This document shows positions 11,228 to 21,091 of a stretch of DNA of 64,000 bases, in pieces (the first letter of the stretch is position 1; each line of letters begins with the position of its first letter). A program made the position numbers and the translations under genes. Source of the stretch: Penicillus capitatus (taxonomy: Eukaryota > Chlorophyta); assembly GCA_965649825.1 (NCBI GenBank), contig OZ287710.1, positions 372,001-436,000 of the forward strand. The letters are read 5' to 3'. The notes under the pieces were generated by a model, which was not told the origin of the DNA, did not search any database, and saw nothing but the letters and a program-made list of their open reading frames with translations.

Positions 11228-12213
11228 ATGTCAATGAAATTGTCCCTTGCTCTCAGAACGCAGCCGCGTTGCTTTCCTCCCCAACGAACGCCATACCATG
11301 ACAGACTGTAAGCAGTGTCGAAAGAGATCGTATCCCTGCTGAGTATAAATGTTGATATGAAGGACTTGTAAAGCAGGAGAAAGGTCATTGCGTTTGCCAG
11401 GAAGTCCTGGAGAGACGGCAGATCAGGCGGTGACTGCTGCACAGACTGCTTTAAATGACGGCCTCACAAAACAGTGCATTGAATTTCTGCCACCTCTCAC
11501 AGGCGCAACAGAAATCGATGATTGGTAAGGCACGACGGTATTCAATCTGCTGCAGATCCCCACCACAAGATGGGTTGTTTTCAAGGCCAGGCGGCATTCA
11601 GCAAATGTTCAATGCCATTCTGCCAACAGTGGAGCGCTTCTTACTGGGCGTCAAGAGAATAGACGCCCTGCAATGCACATTGCAATCTCAGATGCTGGAG
11701 GAAGGCGACGCCACTGCCTTCTGGAGTGGTGAGCATCTGAAGGCCCTTCTCTTTCCGACACCCGAAGCTCTTCTCAAAGCCAAATCCATGGATCCCCAAG
11801 ATGCCAAGCTCTTTCTCCTGATCAATCCGCAGTGGCAAGAAGGCCAAGTTATCTCAGACTTCGGTTTTGGCCAAAGAAAAAAAGATATCGAATCTTTTTT
11901 GGGAGACTTCCAGTACACGTACTTCCTCAAGACGTACAGAATCGAGGGACTGAGCATACGGTTTGTCTTGCCTAATCGAATCTCCTGGCCTTCTCATGTT
12001 CAGTACAGTGTTCTGAGGTGTTACCCCAACGACTGGTGCATTTTACTGGCTGACAACGAAGGCAAGGAGATCTGTCTGAGCGAAGACAAGGACAGACCAA
12101 ACTATAAACGCATCCAGAAAGTGCTTCAAGAAAAAGGACTGGTGTCCGGTACTCTGTTTGAGAAGCTGAAAAAAGAGTTCGATTTCAACATCCAATCCAT
12201 TAGAGATCCCTGA
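11228..12213 (+). CDS. DUF1995 protein, probably plastid-targeted
   Basis: Member of the DUF1995 family, found in plants and algae and including the photosystem II assembly factor LPA3. Function here is inferred only. Exon 1 (11228-11307) gives MSMKLSLALRTQPRCFPPQR, which looks like a transit peptide. A 55 bp intron (11308-11362) leads in frame to exon 2, which carries the family's N-terminal pattern (AAQTALNDGLTKQCIEFLPP and TEIDDW). A 61 bp intron (11525-11585) then joins W to PGGIQQMF. The third exon continues without interruption through FLLINPQWQEGQ and IRFVLPNRISWPSH to the TGA at 12211-12213. An internal ATG at 11455 exists but would discard the conserved start of the domain. Confidence 0.85.
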
Positions 12214-12333
12214 ATAGAGATTTCAGTATCGATTTTGGCTCTGCAGGGAGGGGGTTCTATCATGTACTGCGTCTCCGGTTAAAGTATCGCGACACCGCAT
12301 CTGTTTCAGGTTGTGCTTTGAGCGTGCGTTGTG

Positions 12334-15300
12334 ATGGATTTGCGCTGTGATGAGTCTTTGTCTGCTGAGGACATGGACGTCGACCGCTCAGAAAGCTCGA
12401 AGGAAGAGGAGGCGTACTGCGTCGAAAGGACGACGCAGAAAGCCTCTTTTCGCACGTCCCTTCAGCCAAGAGGTCCAGAAACGCAATGCTGTCGTGCGGA
12501 ACGCGCAGCAGACGCCGTTTCCGTCAAGCGGCCCATCGACACGCCCAAGCCCATCTCTTCACCCAACGCCAAAGCGCAGCGGACCTGCGACCCAAGTCAG
12601 CGAGACGGTGCGATGACGAAGGGGATTGACGCGTCTGTCTTTCCATACAGACGACAGTGCGACACTCACTCGTTTGGTTTCTGATCTGCTTGAAGTGCGC
12701 CATCCGACCATGCCTATCTGCACACGCGTCTGGGCGAGGGTTTGAGTTGAAGGCGTTCGACTTGACAGAGCATCCATGCCGTGTCGTGTGTTAGGTCATT
12801 GGGTTTTGCGACTGGCCCAGCGTTATATGGGCGTTACACCTCTGTCCGCGATCTCAATGGCCAGAACTCATCGAGAGCTACGCTCCTGGTATGGCCGTTG
12901 AGTTCTGCTACAGGATAGCAGAAAGAGAGAATGATTTAGGGAAGGTGATGGTCTTGTTTTATGGCGAGAGGACAATTATGTGGGTCAATCACGGCAGGCT
13001 TTATCCAATCGACGACAATCAAGAGAATAGGATCAAAAATTTGAACAAATGGGGAGAAAAGAACGCACAGTAAGATCGTGCGATCTCGTAAAGTCAGGAG
13101 AGAGTTGGTGGTGATAGGGGCAATCTTGTGACAGCCGCGCTGGATGAGTTGAATTACTCCTATGACGATGTCCTGTCGGAGTTGGAACGCCTGCAGCATC
13201 CCAGTTCGCTCTGCGTTTCGGCATCGAATGAAACAGTGCCGCCAGAAATGTGCCAAAGCTGCCATGAATTCAACGTGGATGTCTTCTGTGAGAACTGCAA
13301 GCAAGGATGGCATACATTGTGTCTTAAGCCACCTGTCCTGCGGAAACAGAATTTCAAGGAAGGCGAAACGTGGATCTGTCAAGCATGTGGTACACAGAAT
13401 ACCGTAAGGATAGAACCTTCACCTTTCCTTCCAGAACTTCAGCAAATGTTTCCTAGGTACACATCGAAGAGAACGAAGAAGAGGAAGGAGCGAAAGAAGA
13501 GAATGGAGAGGCCAGTGGCTTGACGCCTGATTGGATCATTCATGCAGCAGCGCACGAGGTGTTTTTGCTTGAGGTATGCTTGCCATACACACACGTCCTT
13601 GGAATAACGCTTAACGGATGCCCATGTGTCTTTTTTCTACCTTAGAAGCCAGCACCAGAAAGAAATTTCATTCCTGGACTGCTGGATCCTTGCACAAACG
13701 ATAAAGCGAACCCGAATATCCCTGCAGAAAAGCTCTATGACAAGAATGATAATGGACTGAAGCTCTCAAATCCGTGGGCGGGATACTATGTCATTCTCAA
13801 CCCCGATTACAAATCGCAAGTTGGTTACCTACCCATCCATGCTCCTACGATCGACGGACTGTGTCTTTCCTTCCTGTCAGGTTCAATGGAGATTTGTCAA
13901 TCGCGCGATCGATGAAGTTGAGAATGATCGTGTCCCTGCTGTGATCTTGATCTGTCGAAATTCGACAGACACTGCCTATTATCAGAGACTCAGGCCATAT
14001 CCACGTGTCTTGCTGAGACGACAATGCGTGAAATTCAAGAACTATGAAAATACGCCGATTGGATTCGGCATTGTCGTCTTCTGTGTGGCCAAGAGGAATT
14101 GGAAGAAGCTTTATTGTCGTTTCTTAGATGCCTTTTCTCCTTACGGAGAATCAAACATGCCAATCGATTTGAGTTTGTGCTTTCTTTTTTCCGAGAAAGA
14201 GACGAGAGCTGACTGGATGTCGTGTGCAGAGACTCTGCAAGACAGAGATTTCGTGGCATTGACACAACGCATACATGAGCAGGCAGCCATGAGCTATCGA
14301 GATCATTGGATGCAGTGCAATGCATGTAAGAAATGGAGAATTGTACCGTATGAAGTCTTTACAGAATTCAAAGACAAGGAATGGCAATGTTCAGATCTCA
14401 AGTACTGTTGCTCTTGCAGCCTGCCTCTCATTCTTGAACGAGATACCACATCCAGATCGAATACCACATGCCTCACTCTTCAACGCAAAGTGGAGGTCAT
14501 GGGAGTGACATACGCCAGTGGGGTGGACAAAGGTGTGGAGAATGTAGTGGAGATGCCTGAAGGAGTGGAGCATACCACCAATGAACAGAATTTAATAAAG
14601 GAGTCTGACATGGGAATGCAGGATGCAGCACCCGAAGTATGGCACAATCTTTGGCAGCACGTCAGGGGTTTCTCGCCATCCAGTATGATGTAGATGAGAA
14701 AATCGCGTCTCCTCAAGCGACAGGGGAGGATCTTACAAATTTTGCGAGGAGGATAGCCTGTCAGTCGACGCTGTCTAAATTGGCCAATCTTCCACCAAGA
14801 AGCAATGTCAAAATCATGCAAGCCTTGGATGTCACATCAGAGAGTAAGATTCACCAGAAGGATCTGGCACTAAGCTCTCTCGAGCTGGCACGTCAAGTCA
14901 GCCATTACGTTGTGTCATGAAGGACAGCCATTGAATATATGTATGCTTTCTAGGCACGGATGGCTGCGAATCGAGCTTATCTAAAAGGATTGGGGAAGCA
15001 GCCAGCAGCCATTCACAGAGGAGAGGTCGAGGCGCTGTCGGCAACTAATGGCTTGGTGCTGGATGCTGCCAGAGAGATTGCTAAGAAAGCCAAGGTGGCA
15101 GAATTAGAATTGCAGGTGATCGATGAAGGACACAATCATGATCGCCTTTGTCGTTGGCCTTTTTCGATTTCCTGTTGTCTGTAGTATCAAAAGACGCGGC
15201 GCCAGTGTGAGACCCTGAAGAGAAAACAACAAATCGAGATCAGCCGTTTAGCAAAGCAACTTGAAAAGAAAAGAAAGGAGGAAAGAGATGCCAAGCAAGC

Positions 15301-15379
15301 AAAAGAAATTGCGCTGGCTGCAGTTCAAGAGCTGGAAGAAAAGGTGAAGAGACTGAGGGAATCAGGAGAGTGTATTTAA
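12334..15379 (+). CDS. PWWP-PHD-Dam-type adenine methyltransferase-CW chromatin protein
   Basis: Multi-domain nuclear protein. An acidic/basic N-terminal linker is followed by a PWWP domain (about 12715-13010: VWAR-VIGFCDWPSVIWA, later GKVMVLFYGERTIMWV and LYPI). A short helical segment leads to a PHD finger (about 13250-13400: CQSC..C..C..GWHTLC..C..C). A Dam/phage-type DNA N6-adenine methyltransferase domain follows (about 13670-14150: GLLDPCTND, the catalytic-position tetrad NPDY at 13799-13810, then AVILICRNSTDTAYY). A CW zinc finger lies at about 14295-14475 (DHWMQCNACKKWR, EWQC, and a fourth Cys in SNTTC). A helical, coiled-coil C-terminus ends at a TAA at 15377-15379. Frame-consistent introns: 12608-12650, 12740-12794, 13070-13117, 13404-13456, 13574-13645, 13820-13880, 14402-14455. 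Splicing near 14640-14740 is unresolved. The domain order suggests reading modified chromatin and methylating, or binding, DNA nearby. Asp replaces the second Pro of the usual (D/N)PPY motif, so activity is uncertain. Confidence 0.82.
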
Positions 15380-15812
15380 TGGCTCCTGCTGTTACTTCTT
15401 GACAGCAGGACCGTATATGTGATACTTATTGTTCCCTTGCCCTTTTCTGCTTCAGATAACAAGTGCATCCGTATTTTGACCTTGGACGCGAACCTCCTAT
15501 TTATTCAATGTAGTGCATGATGAAGTAAATTTCCAAAATCCTGCACCGAACTGCGAGACACGATGCAAAATGTAATCCTCTGGATCTTGGCATGACGATC
15601 AAGGGTTGGCCGTTTTCTGATCGGTCGTGGGTAACTTTGGCAGGGGCTGTTGGCGAAGACAAAGAGATGGAGTCTGTCAGTCACTCATATTCATGGCATT
15701 GCGTATCACACATCTATCTGTTCTGTGTCCATCAAACGAATCAGGAGAATCATCTGCCAACAATCATGGCCAAAGAATGAAGAATGCCAAAGAATCCAGA
15801 TGAATGGCCTCG
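15380..15812. other. Convergent intergenic region
   Basis: About 430 bp lie between the stops of the methyltransferase gene (plus) and the phosphatase gene (minus). Two overlapping plus-strand frames of about 60 codons occur here without any recognisable feature. I read the stretch as 3' untranslated and termination sequence. Confidence 0.45.
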
Positions 15813-17199
15813 TCATTTTGAAGCAGTCTCTTTGAGTTTTAACATCTCGGGCAAGCTCGGCATATAGAAATCAGGATGCGTTGCATTCTCTGGACTCAAT
15901 AGCTCTGCTTCTGTTGTCACACCTGCATGAACAGATCACCCAGGAATGACAGATCTGTGATGGCGGGTTCATACCAGAGAGAACCAGACATGTGGTCAGA
16001 CCCCCGTTCTTTCCGAACAAGATGTCTGTGTCTAATCGATCGCCCACCATGCAGATCTGTTCACGTTTCAGCTGGAATCTGTCTGCGATGTTCTTCAACA
16101 TGAAGTCAGCTGGTTTTCCAACGATGGTCGGTTCTCGTTTGGTGGATCCTCTGATGGCACCCACCATACAACCACCGCCTGCCCACTCCTGGGCATCTGT
16201 CAAGTGTGTCACAGCGTCTGTATTGGTCGCGATGAAAAGACATCCAGGATTCTCTCTGATGCAGAGTGTCGCGTATTGGAGCTTGTAGTAATTGACATAG
16301 CGATCAAATCCCACCACAACGGCGCCCACGTCCTCATCATGTTCCATTTTGTATCCCTTCGACAGTTGGATAGATTTTTCGCCGTCGTCGGGACCACCCA
16401 GGTACTGAAAGTTTTCTAATTCTAGCTCTTCGAGAATACCCACTTCGCCGATGACGTAAACTTTCTTGTTGCGATCGAAATCGATATCACTGAGATAGGC
16501 GGCTGCAGCAAATGATGAAGAAAAGATCTCTTCCTGAAAGAAGGTCTTGTGTCATAAGCGGGCATGGAAGGACGTCATCACTTACAGGTGTGATATCCAG
16601 TCCAAGATCTGTGAATTTTTTCACGTACCCTGCACGCGATTTGGTGCTGTTGTTCGTCACAAAGATAAGTTTTTTCCCCTAAACACCCGTCACATCATTA
16701 TGCGTGAGCTTATCTTCTGGAGATATCTCCTCACCAGTGATCTCAGATAGTCCAGTGTTTCTGGGACATCATCAATTAGACAATCTCCTCTCCATATGAC
16801 GCCTGTTACGAGAAATGTCGGTCATGGGTGTATACGCATCAAGTGCTCGAGCAGTCTGACCGTCACAATCGAAGATGAAGCAGTCGACGCGGTCCAACAG
16901 ATCGCGGATGTCTTCCAAACTCGCTCGCGTGGCTGTGCACAAAGTATACGATCAAACAGCCTGAAAGGATGTCAAGCAGCGCGTTTACGCGTCGGCGTGG
17001 ATCCGTTTGTCTCCACGGCTGAAGCGGTCGCCGTGACATGCATACGCGGTGCAGCTTCCTGGTGAAGCGGTTTCGTATTGTCTATGGAAGTTCGCACATG
17101 TCTCGGCCGAGATGCGCCCAAACGTTGCGAGCGCGTTGTTGCTGTTCGATTTGTGTGTACGGCGCGAGAAGACGGAGGGGTAAAGACAGACGACTGCAT
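15813..17199 (-). CDS. Phosphoglycolate phosphatase (HAD family), probably chloroplastic
   Basis: HAD-superfamily phosphatase of the plant PGLP1 type, which removes phosphate from 2-phosphoglycolate made by Rubisco oxygenation, the first step of photorespiration. After a Ser/Thr/Arg-rich leader starting at [14 protein letters not shown] (ATG 17197-17199) comes motif I, FIFDCDGVIW, split by an intron inside the DG-V junction. Next is a cap region with [20 protein letters not shown]. The C-terminal HAD motifs are [10 protein letters not shown] and [17 protein letters not shown]. The end [15 protein letters not shown] matches plant PGLP1 closely. The leader looks like a plastid transit peptide, supporting a chloroplast location. 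A p-nitrophenyl phosphatase paralogue is possible but less likely given the C-terminal match. The CPBP protease gene lies upstream on the same strand. Confidence 0.92.
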
Positions 17200-17376
17200 T
17201 CTGAGGACGCACGAATAAAGAAGAACGAAATCTCTCCGGTGTATTGTCAAACGATATCATTACATGGCGAATGATCATAAGGTTCCATCGATGCGACAGC
17301 AAAGAGAACCTATCAAACGCATGAACATGTCCTGAAGAAACGACTCGAGATGGGTATGTGGAATGCGAGAACCCAA

Positions 17377-18417
17377 TTATTCTCTTTGAGGGAAGAAAGC
17401 AAAGTAAACAGACGGATAAGTCGCCCTCGTAACCGACACAAAGACATGTGCGATCGTCACCGGCCACAGATTGTCCTTCAGCAAAGTCGTCGAGAGACTC
17501 CAGAATGCTCCTTGAGCAAAGGCGGCGAATTTTACGGATCCCGGTCCTCTTTGCAAGATACCAAACCATCCAGAGGAGCCAACAATGCCAAACCATGCTC
17601 CGAGATCTCTACCCATTTCTTTGAGCAAGAATCCTCTGTACACGAATTCTTCAATGACAGGTATCAAGACGTGACGCAGTAGAGTGAATTCGATATTGTC
17701 GGATTGCGTCTCCTCGCCAAAGTACTCCATGTACGTTGCCCATTGCATGGACATCCCTGTGATCCAAAGAGTACTCAAGCCAAGGAGAACACCCTGAAAG
17801 AGATGACGCCATCCAAAAGGGTATTGCTGAGATGGAGAGAAGACAGGCCCTCCTTTGTTTGTTATCATGAGCAACAGTCCAAGCAGTTTGTAGCTGGACA
17901 TGAACGCCGTTGTCACGTAAAGGACGAAGAATTCAGAGATGCGCAGGAGGCCAAGGTGATAAGCACCAATCACGAATCCCATACGGATGACATCGATGCT
18001 GACCTATACAGGGATCAGACGCCTATGGTATGATGACAGAATATTCAGGTTTACTCCGGCAGAGATGATGTTGTAGGCGATGAACATCATGACAGCACGA
18101 AGTGGCCACTCCTGGGCAGCACCATTCTTATAGGGACAACGCGAGGGCTTCGATGTGTCCGCTGCTGTTGCATGCTCACAAGGAGCAGCGCCCTCTGTTT
18201 TGTACTGCCGTGCGAGATGGGGGCATTTCTCAAGTGCCTCTTCGAAACTCACCCCCTCCGTTCCTGGGTGGGGTGCTTCGCTGAAAGTGGTGTGCTTGTG
18301 CTCTTCTGGATGAGGTGACTCGGGACGCGGCGCAAAAATATTCTTCGTTTCATAATAGAGACGACGGGCTGTAGCAATGCAGGTTGACATAATGACGTCA
18401 GACGCGCCTTCGAGCAT
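17377..18417 (-). CDS. CPBP (CAAX/Abi) family intramembrane metalloprotease
   Basis: Multi-pass membrane protein with the CPBP signature: EEFVYRGFLL (catalytic Glu-Glu..Arg, about 17625-17655) and the second motif NLWPVTIAHV with its metal-binding His (about 17440). Several hydrophobic helices surround these. Plant members include SCO4 and BCM proteins in plastid membranes, but no clear transit peptide is visible here. Exon 1 starts at the ATG at 18415-18417 and encodes a soluble N-terminal domain of about 120 residues, then the first helix. A 51 bp intron (GTAAAC..GTATAG, about 18004-18054) must be removed, because otherwise an in-frame TAG separates the two halves. The N-terminal domain carries two Cys-Pro motifs, KCPHL and RCPYK, that are not a standard part of this family. 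Confidence 0.87.
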
Positions 18418-18674
18418 CGATTAACAACACTGCCTGTCACGCTAATTCTAATAAAAGGTGTTGTGTCTGGCGATGACCCCGACAGTTGTAACAATCACGA
18501 GAGCCATAGCCTGAGAGGAAGAAACCCTCCAGCGACCACAGGGGACAGGAACAAGTCAACAGGTACACAAACACGTGGGATGTCACTAATCGATAGAAAA
18601 CAGTAGTGCTTTATGTTTCAACATCCACTTTACATCAGTACAGCATAGAGGAACTCTTCTGAGCGCTGAGCTCG

Positions 18675-20043
18675 TTAAGACATAGGAGAGTAGCCACCAC
18701 GACTGCTATACAGATAAGCGTCTGACTGTCCCTGACGGGCGATGTTGTTGAATGGAGGAAAGTACGTCGCGTCATCTAGAAGAGTGACATTATTCATTCT
18801 TTGCACGAGAACAGGAGAGAGACCGCACTTGAGACATTCGTTGTCGATGCTGGCGCCGAAATCTGTGATACCAACTGATGTTGAGTCCCTGTAGCCCCTG
18901 TAGCAGTGCAGAGATCCTCATAAAAAACCGATGCAATCAGTAAGGTTCGCACCCTGAACAGCGTGTTGAGAAGGCCGTCCATAAGCGGGAGGGCAGTTCG
19001 TCGGAGAAAGCGGAAAATTGTCCGACTGCGAGGACGGTGTGGACGGCTGCGTGGTGATGTGCTGCGGCCCTGTGTATGGTGATGAAGACATGGAGCCATG
19101 TCTCAAAGGCATTGGCCGTTTGGTCTCGCTGTCTGCGTTCCTTTCATCGGAAAGTCGTGCGAATATCATCCGATTCTCATCAGGAGAGAATGTAGTGTTT
19201 AGCTGTCCGACAATTAACGCACCACCCTGCTGTCTGCTTCTACTCGTCGGAACACTGGACTCACTGGAAACCTCGCTAGGGGGCGGCGATGCAAACTGGG
19301 CCGGAGATGGGAACCCATCAGAGGTCATGGTACTACTCGTGATCGTTTGCAGCAAAGTTGGTCTTTCCTACAAAACGAGCACGTCATGATGATGCCCGTC
19401 CCATGTTCCCCACGACGAACGTTATTATTCATTGTGGTATTCTGACCATTCTGAGATGCAACATTGTCCGTGCCGTTCAAAAAACCAATCTGCACTGTCA
19501 CTCTCCCAACCGTTTTCCCATTTTGTTTCAATTCATTCGGCCGAAGATCCATGGTGGGCAATGATGCAGGGGAAATCCGAAAAACGATCTTGCCGACCTA
19601 AACAAGACACGCTCTTTAGGCATGTAAACACGAGGCTGGACTGTCCACTTACGGTTTTCTTCGTGAGTTTTCCGAACATGCCGTTCTGTATAATCTTAAT
19701 GCAGATTTCTGAAGACTGAGCAACTCCGCTTTCGAGCGCCCTACGAAAACCTTGTACATGGCACGGGGCGCTTCTCGAGGTTGCGGCTTACATAGTAGCA
19801 GCGGTAAAAGTGAAGTCTCCGTTCTGGTAGTCGCTTACAGGAACTTCGAATCCTCGGTAAGTTCTGCGAATGTACATCTAAAGCGACGCAGTTTCGACGC
19901 GGCGTGAAAAGAACCACTAAACTCGCCTTTGCAAACAGATTGTCTTTACTGCGCGGCGCGACATTATCCAGCTGAACTTTGATAAGTGTAATGGAGACAA
20001 GCGACATGGTCTCGTTTACGTTGGCGTTCCTGACGGCGGACAT
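18675..20043 (-). CDS. C2-like domain protein with Pro/Ser-rich tail
   Basis: The start ATG at 20041-20043 opens MSAVRNANVNETMSLVSITL. The first 150 or so residues alternate hydrophobic and polar in a beta-rich pattern (SLVSITLIKVQLDNVAP, ASLVVLF, SEICIKIIQNGMFGKL, GKIVFRI, GRVTVQIGFLNG). This suits a C2-like domain, but no calcium-binding aspartates are obvious and the family is not certain. Introns of about 50-60 bp join the pieces, for example GTAAGT..GTTTAG between LTKKT and VGKIVF. The remainder is low-complexity and rich in Ser, Pro and Gln (SPPPSEVSSESS, TTQPSTPSSQS). The last exon contains a CLKCG pair and ends with YSPMS at a TAA (18675-18677). The start lies 88 bp downstream of the DUF1802 stop. 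Confidence 0.5.
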
Positions 20044-20130
20044 CTCAAAAACGACGCGAAATGCTCGAAGAACAATTTTATCCGTGCTGTTCCTGATGAA
20101 ATCACTCGTAGGGTGTGTCACCACTCGTCG

Positions 20131-21035
20131 CTATCGCAATGCTTCCGGTGTGGTATTCACTGAGAATCTCCCGTTATCGAGCAGCTGCGGGTCTTCCTCT
20201 GTTACATCAAGAACCTCCAACGCCTTTCTCAACTTGACCCCAGTAGCGTCAAAAATCTCCTGCCGAACGCATGGGACAGCGGGCTGAGCACTTGTATCGG
20301 CACTTGTCAACGAAACTGGCAGCGATGAAGTGAGGGACAGATGAGATGGTATAGAGACAACTTACACCAGGAAAAGCATCCTTTCTGCTCGGGTCCGAGA
20401 TGGAGAGGGAGTCCCTTCTTCAGCTCAGAGCATCTCACTTCCAAAAGGGTCAGGTCCATGTTGGGGTGCCAACTCAGACGTCGCGTCATGTAACGGTCCG
20501 ACCAAATATGGAACGGGCCCAGTGCCGCGGCAATGTTGGTATCTCTTGTGCGCCACATCCCTGTCACATGGGCCAGCACCTTCAAAACTACTCCATCCTC
20601 TGTGCGATTTTCCGCTTCCTGATGCACAACACACGACACGGTGCTCGCGGACGCGCTGAACAAGGGCATGTCATACCGCTGTATAGATTTCGCGGTACTC
20701 TGGCCGAAGGAGTTCTGCGTCGAGGTGAAACGCCGTCGGCTGAATGAGAAATTCGGCAGATGGCACAAGGAAACGCGGTTCGCGAATTCCTCCCTTTCGC
20801 AACAAAATCTGAACGCGGAAGAAGGTTGAGGATGGTGTGAGTCCGTCGCCATTGTCACCGTTTGTTTTCCCAACTTGAGAGCGGCGACCGTAGAGGCCGT
20901 TTCTTTAAGCACCCACACTTTACGCGGCAACTGAACCGTCAGCGACGCACAAACAAGGCGGTGTCGAAATGGCACACGGTGCGAAGCTGGGCAGCGAACT
21001 ACTGCCCTGTTGAACATTTTGTGCGTCACGGACAT
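20131..21035 (-). CDS. DUF1802 family protein
   Basis: Conserved family shared by cyanobacteria and photosynthetic eukaryotes, with no established function. The start ATG is at 21033-21035 and a basic leader precedes the domain. The core reads VWVLKETASTVAALKLGKQT, then a 49 bp intron (GTGACA..GTTCAG) leads to ILLRKGGIREPRFLVPSAEF, with FLIQPTAFH next. This matches the family's LLRKGGI and PTxxH patterns. A later exon gives HIWSDRYMTRRLSWHP, LTLLEVRCSELKKGLPLHL and GCFSW, again family-typical. A GTAAGT intron then joins to the C-terminal end, closing with SVNTTPEALR and a TAG at 20131-20133. Reading straight through the first intron gives a long false frame that hides the domain. Confidence 0.8.
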
Positions 21036-21091
21036 TTTAATGCGTCAATGCGTGCGTGCGTGCACAAGTTTCCGTTTCATGCACAATACCA

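Noticed and set aside
17985-18010. In-frame TAG between the two halves of the CPBP protease as a sign of a pseudogene
   Set aside because: A 51 bp GTAAAC..GTATAG intron of the usual size removes the stop and keeps frame, so the gene is intact.
20307-21035. Continuous 242-codon minus-strand frame as a single exon
   Set aside because: It is open by chance across an intron. Removing the 49 bp GTGACA..GTTCAG intron restores clear DUF1802 motifs (LLRKGGI, PTxFH) that the unspliced frame lacks.
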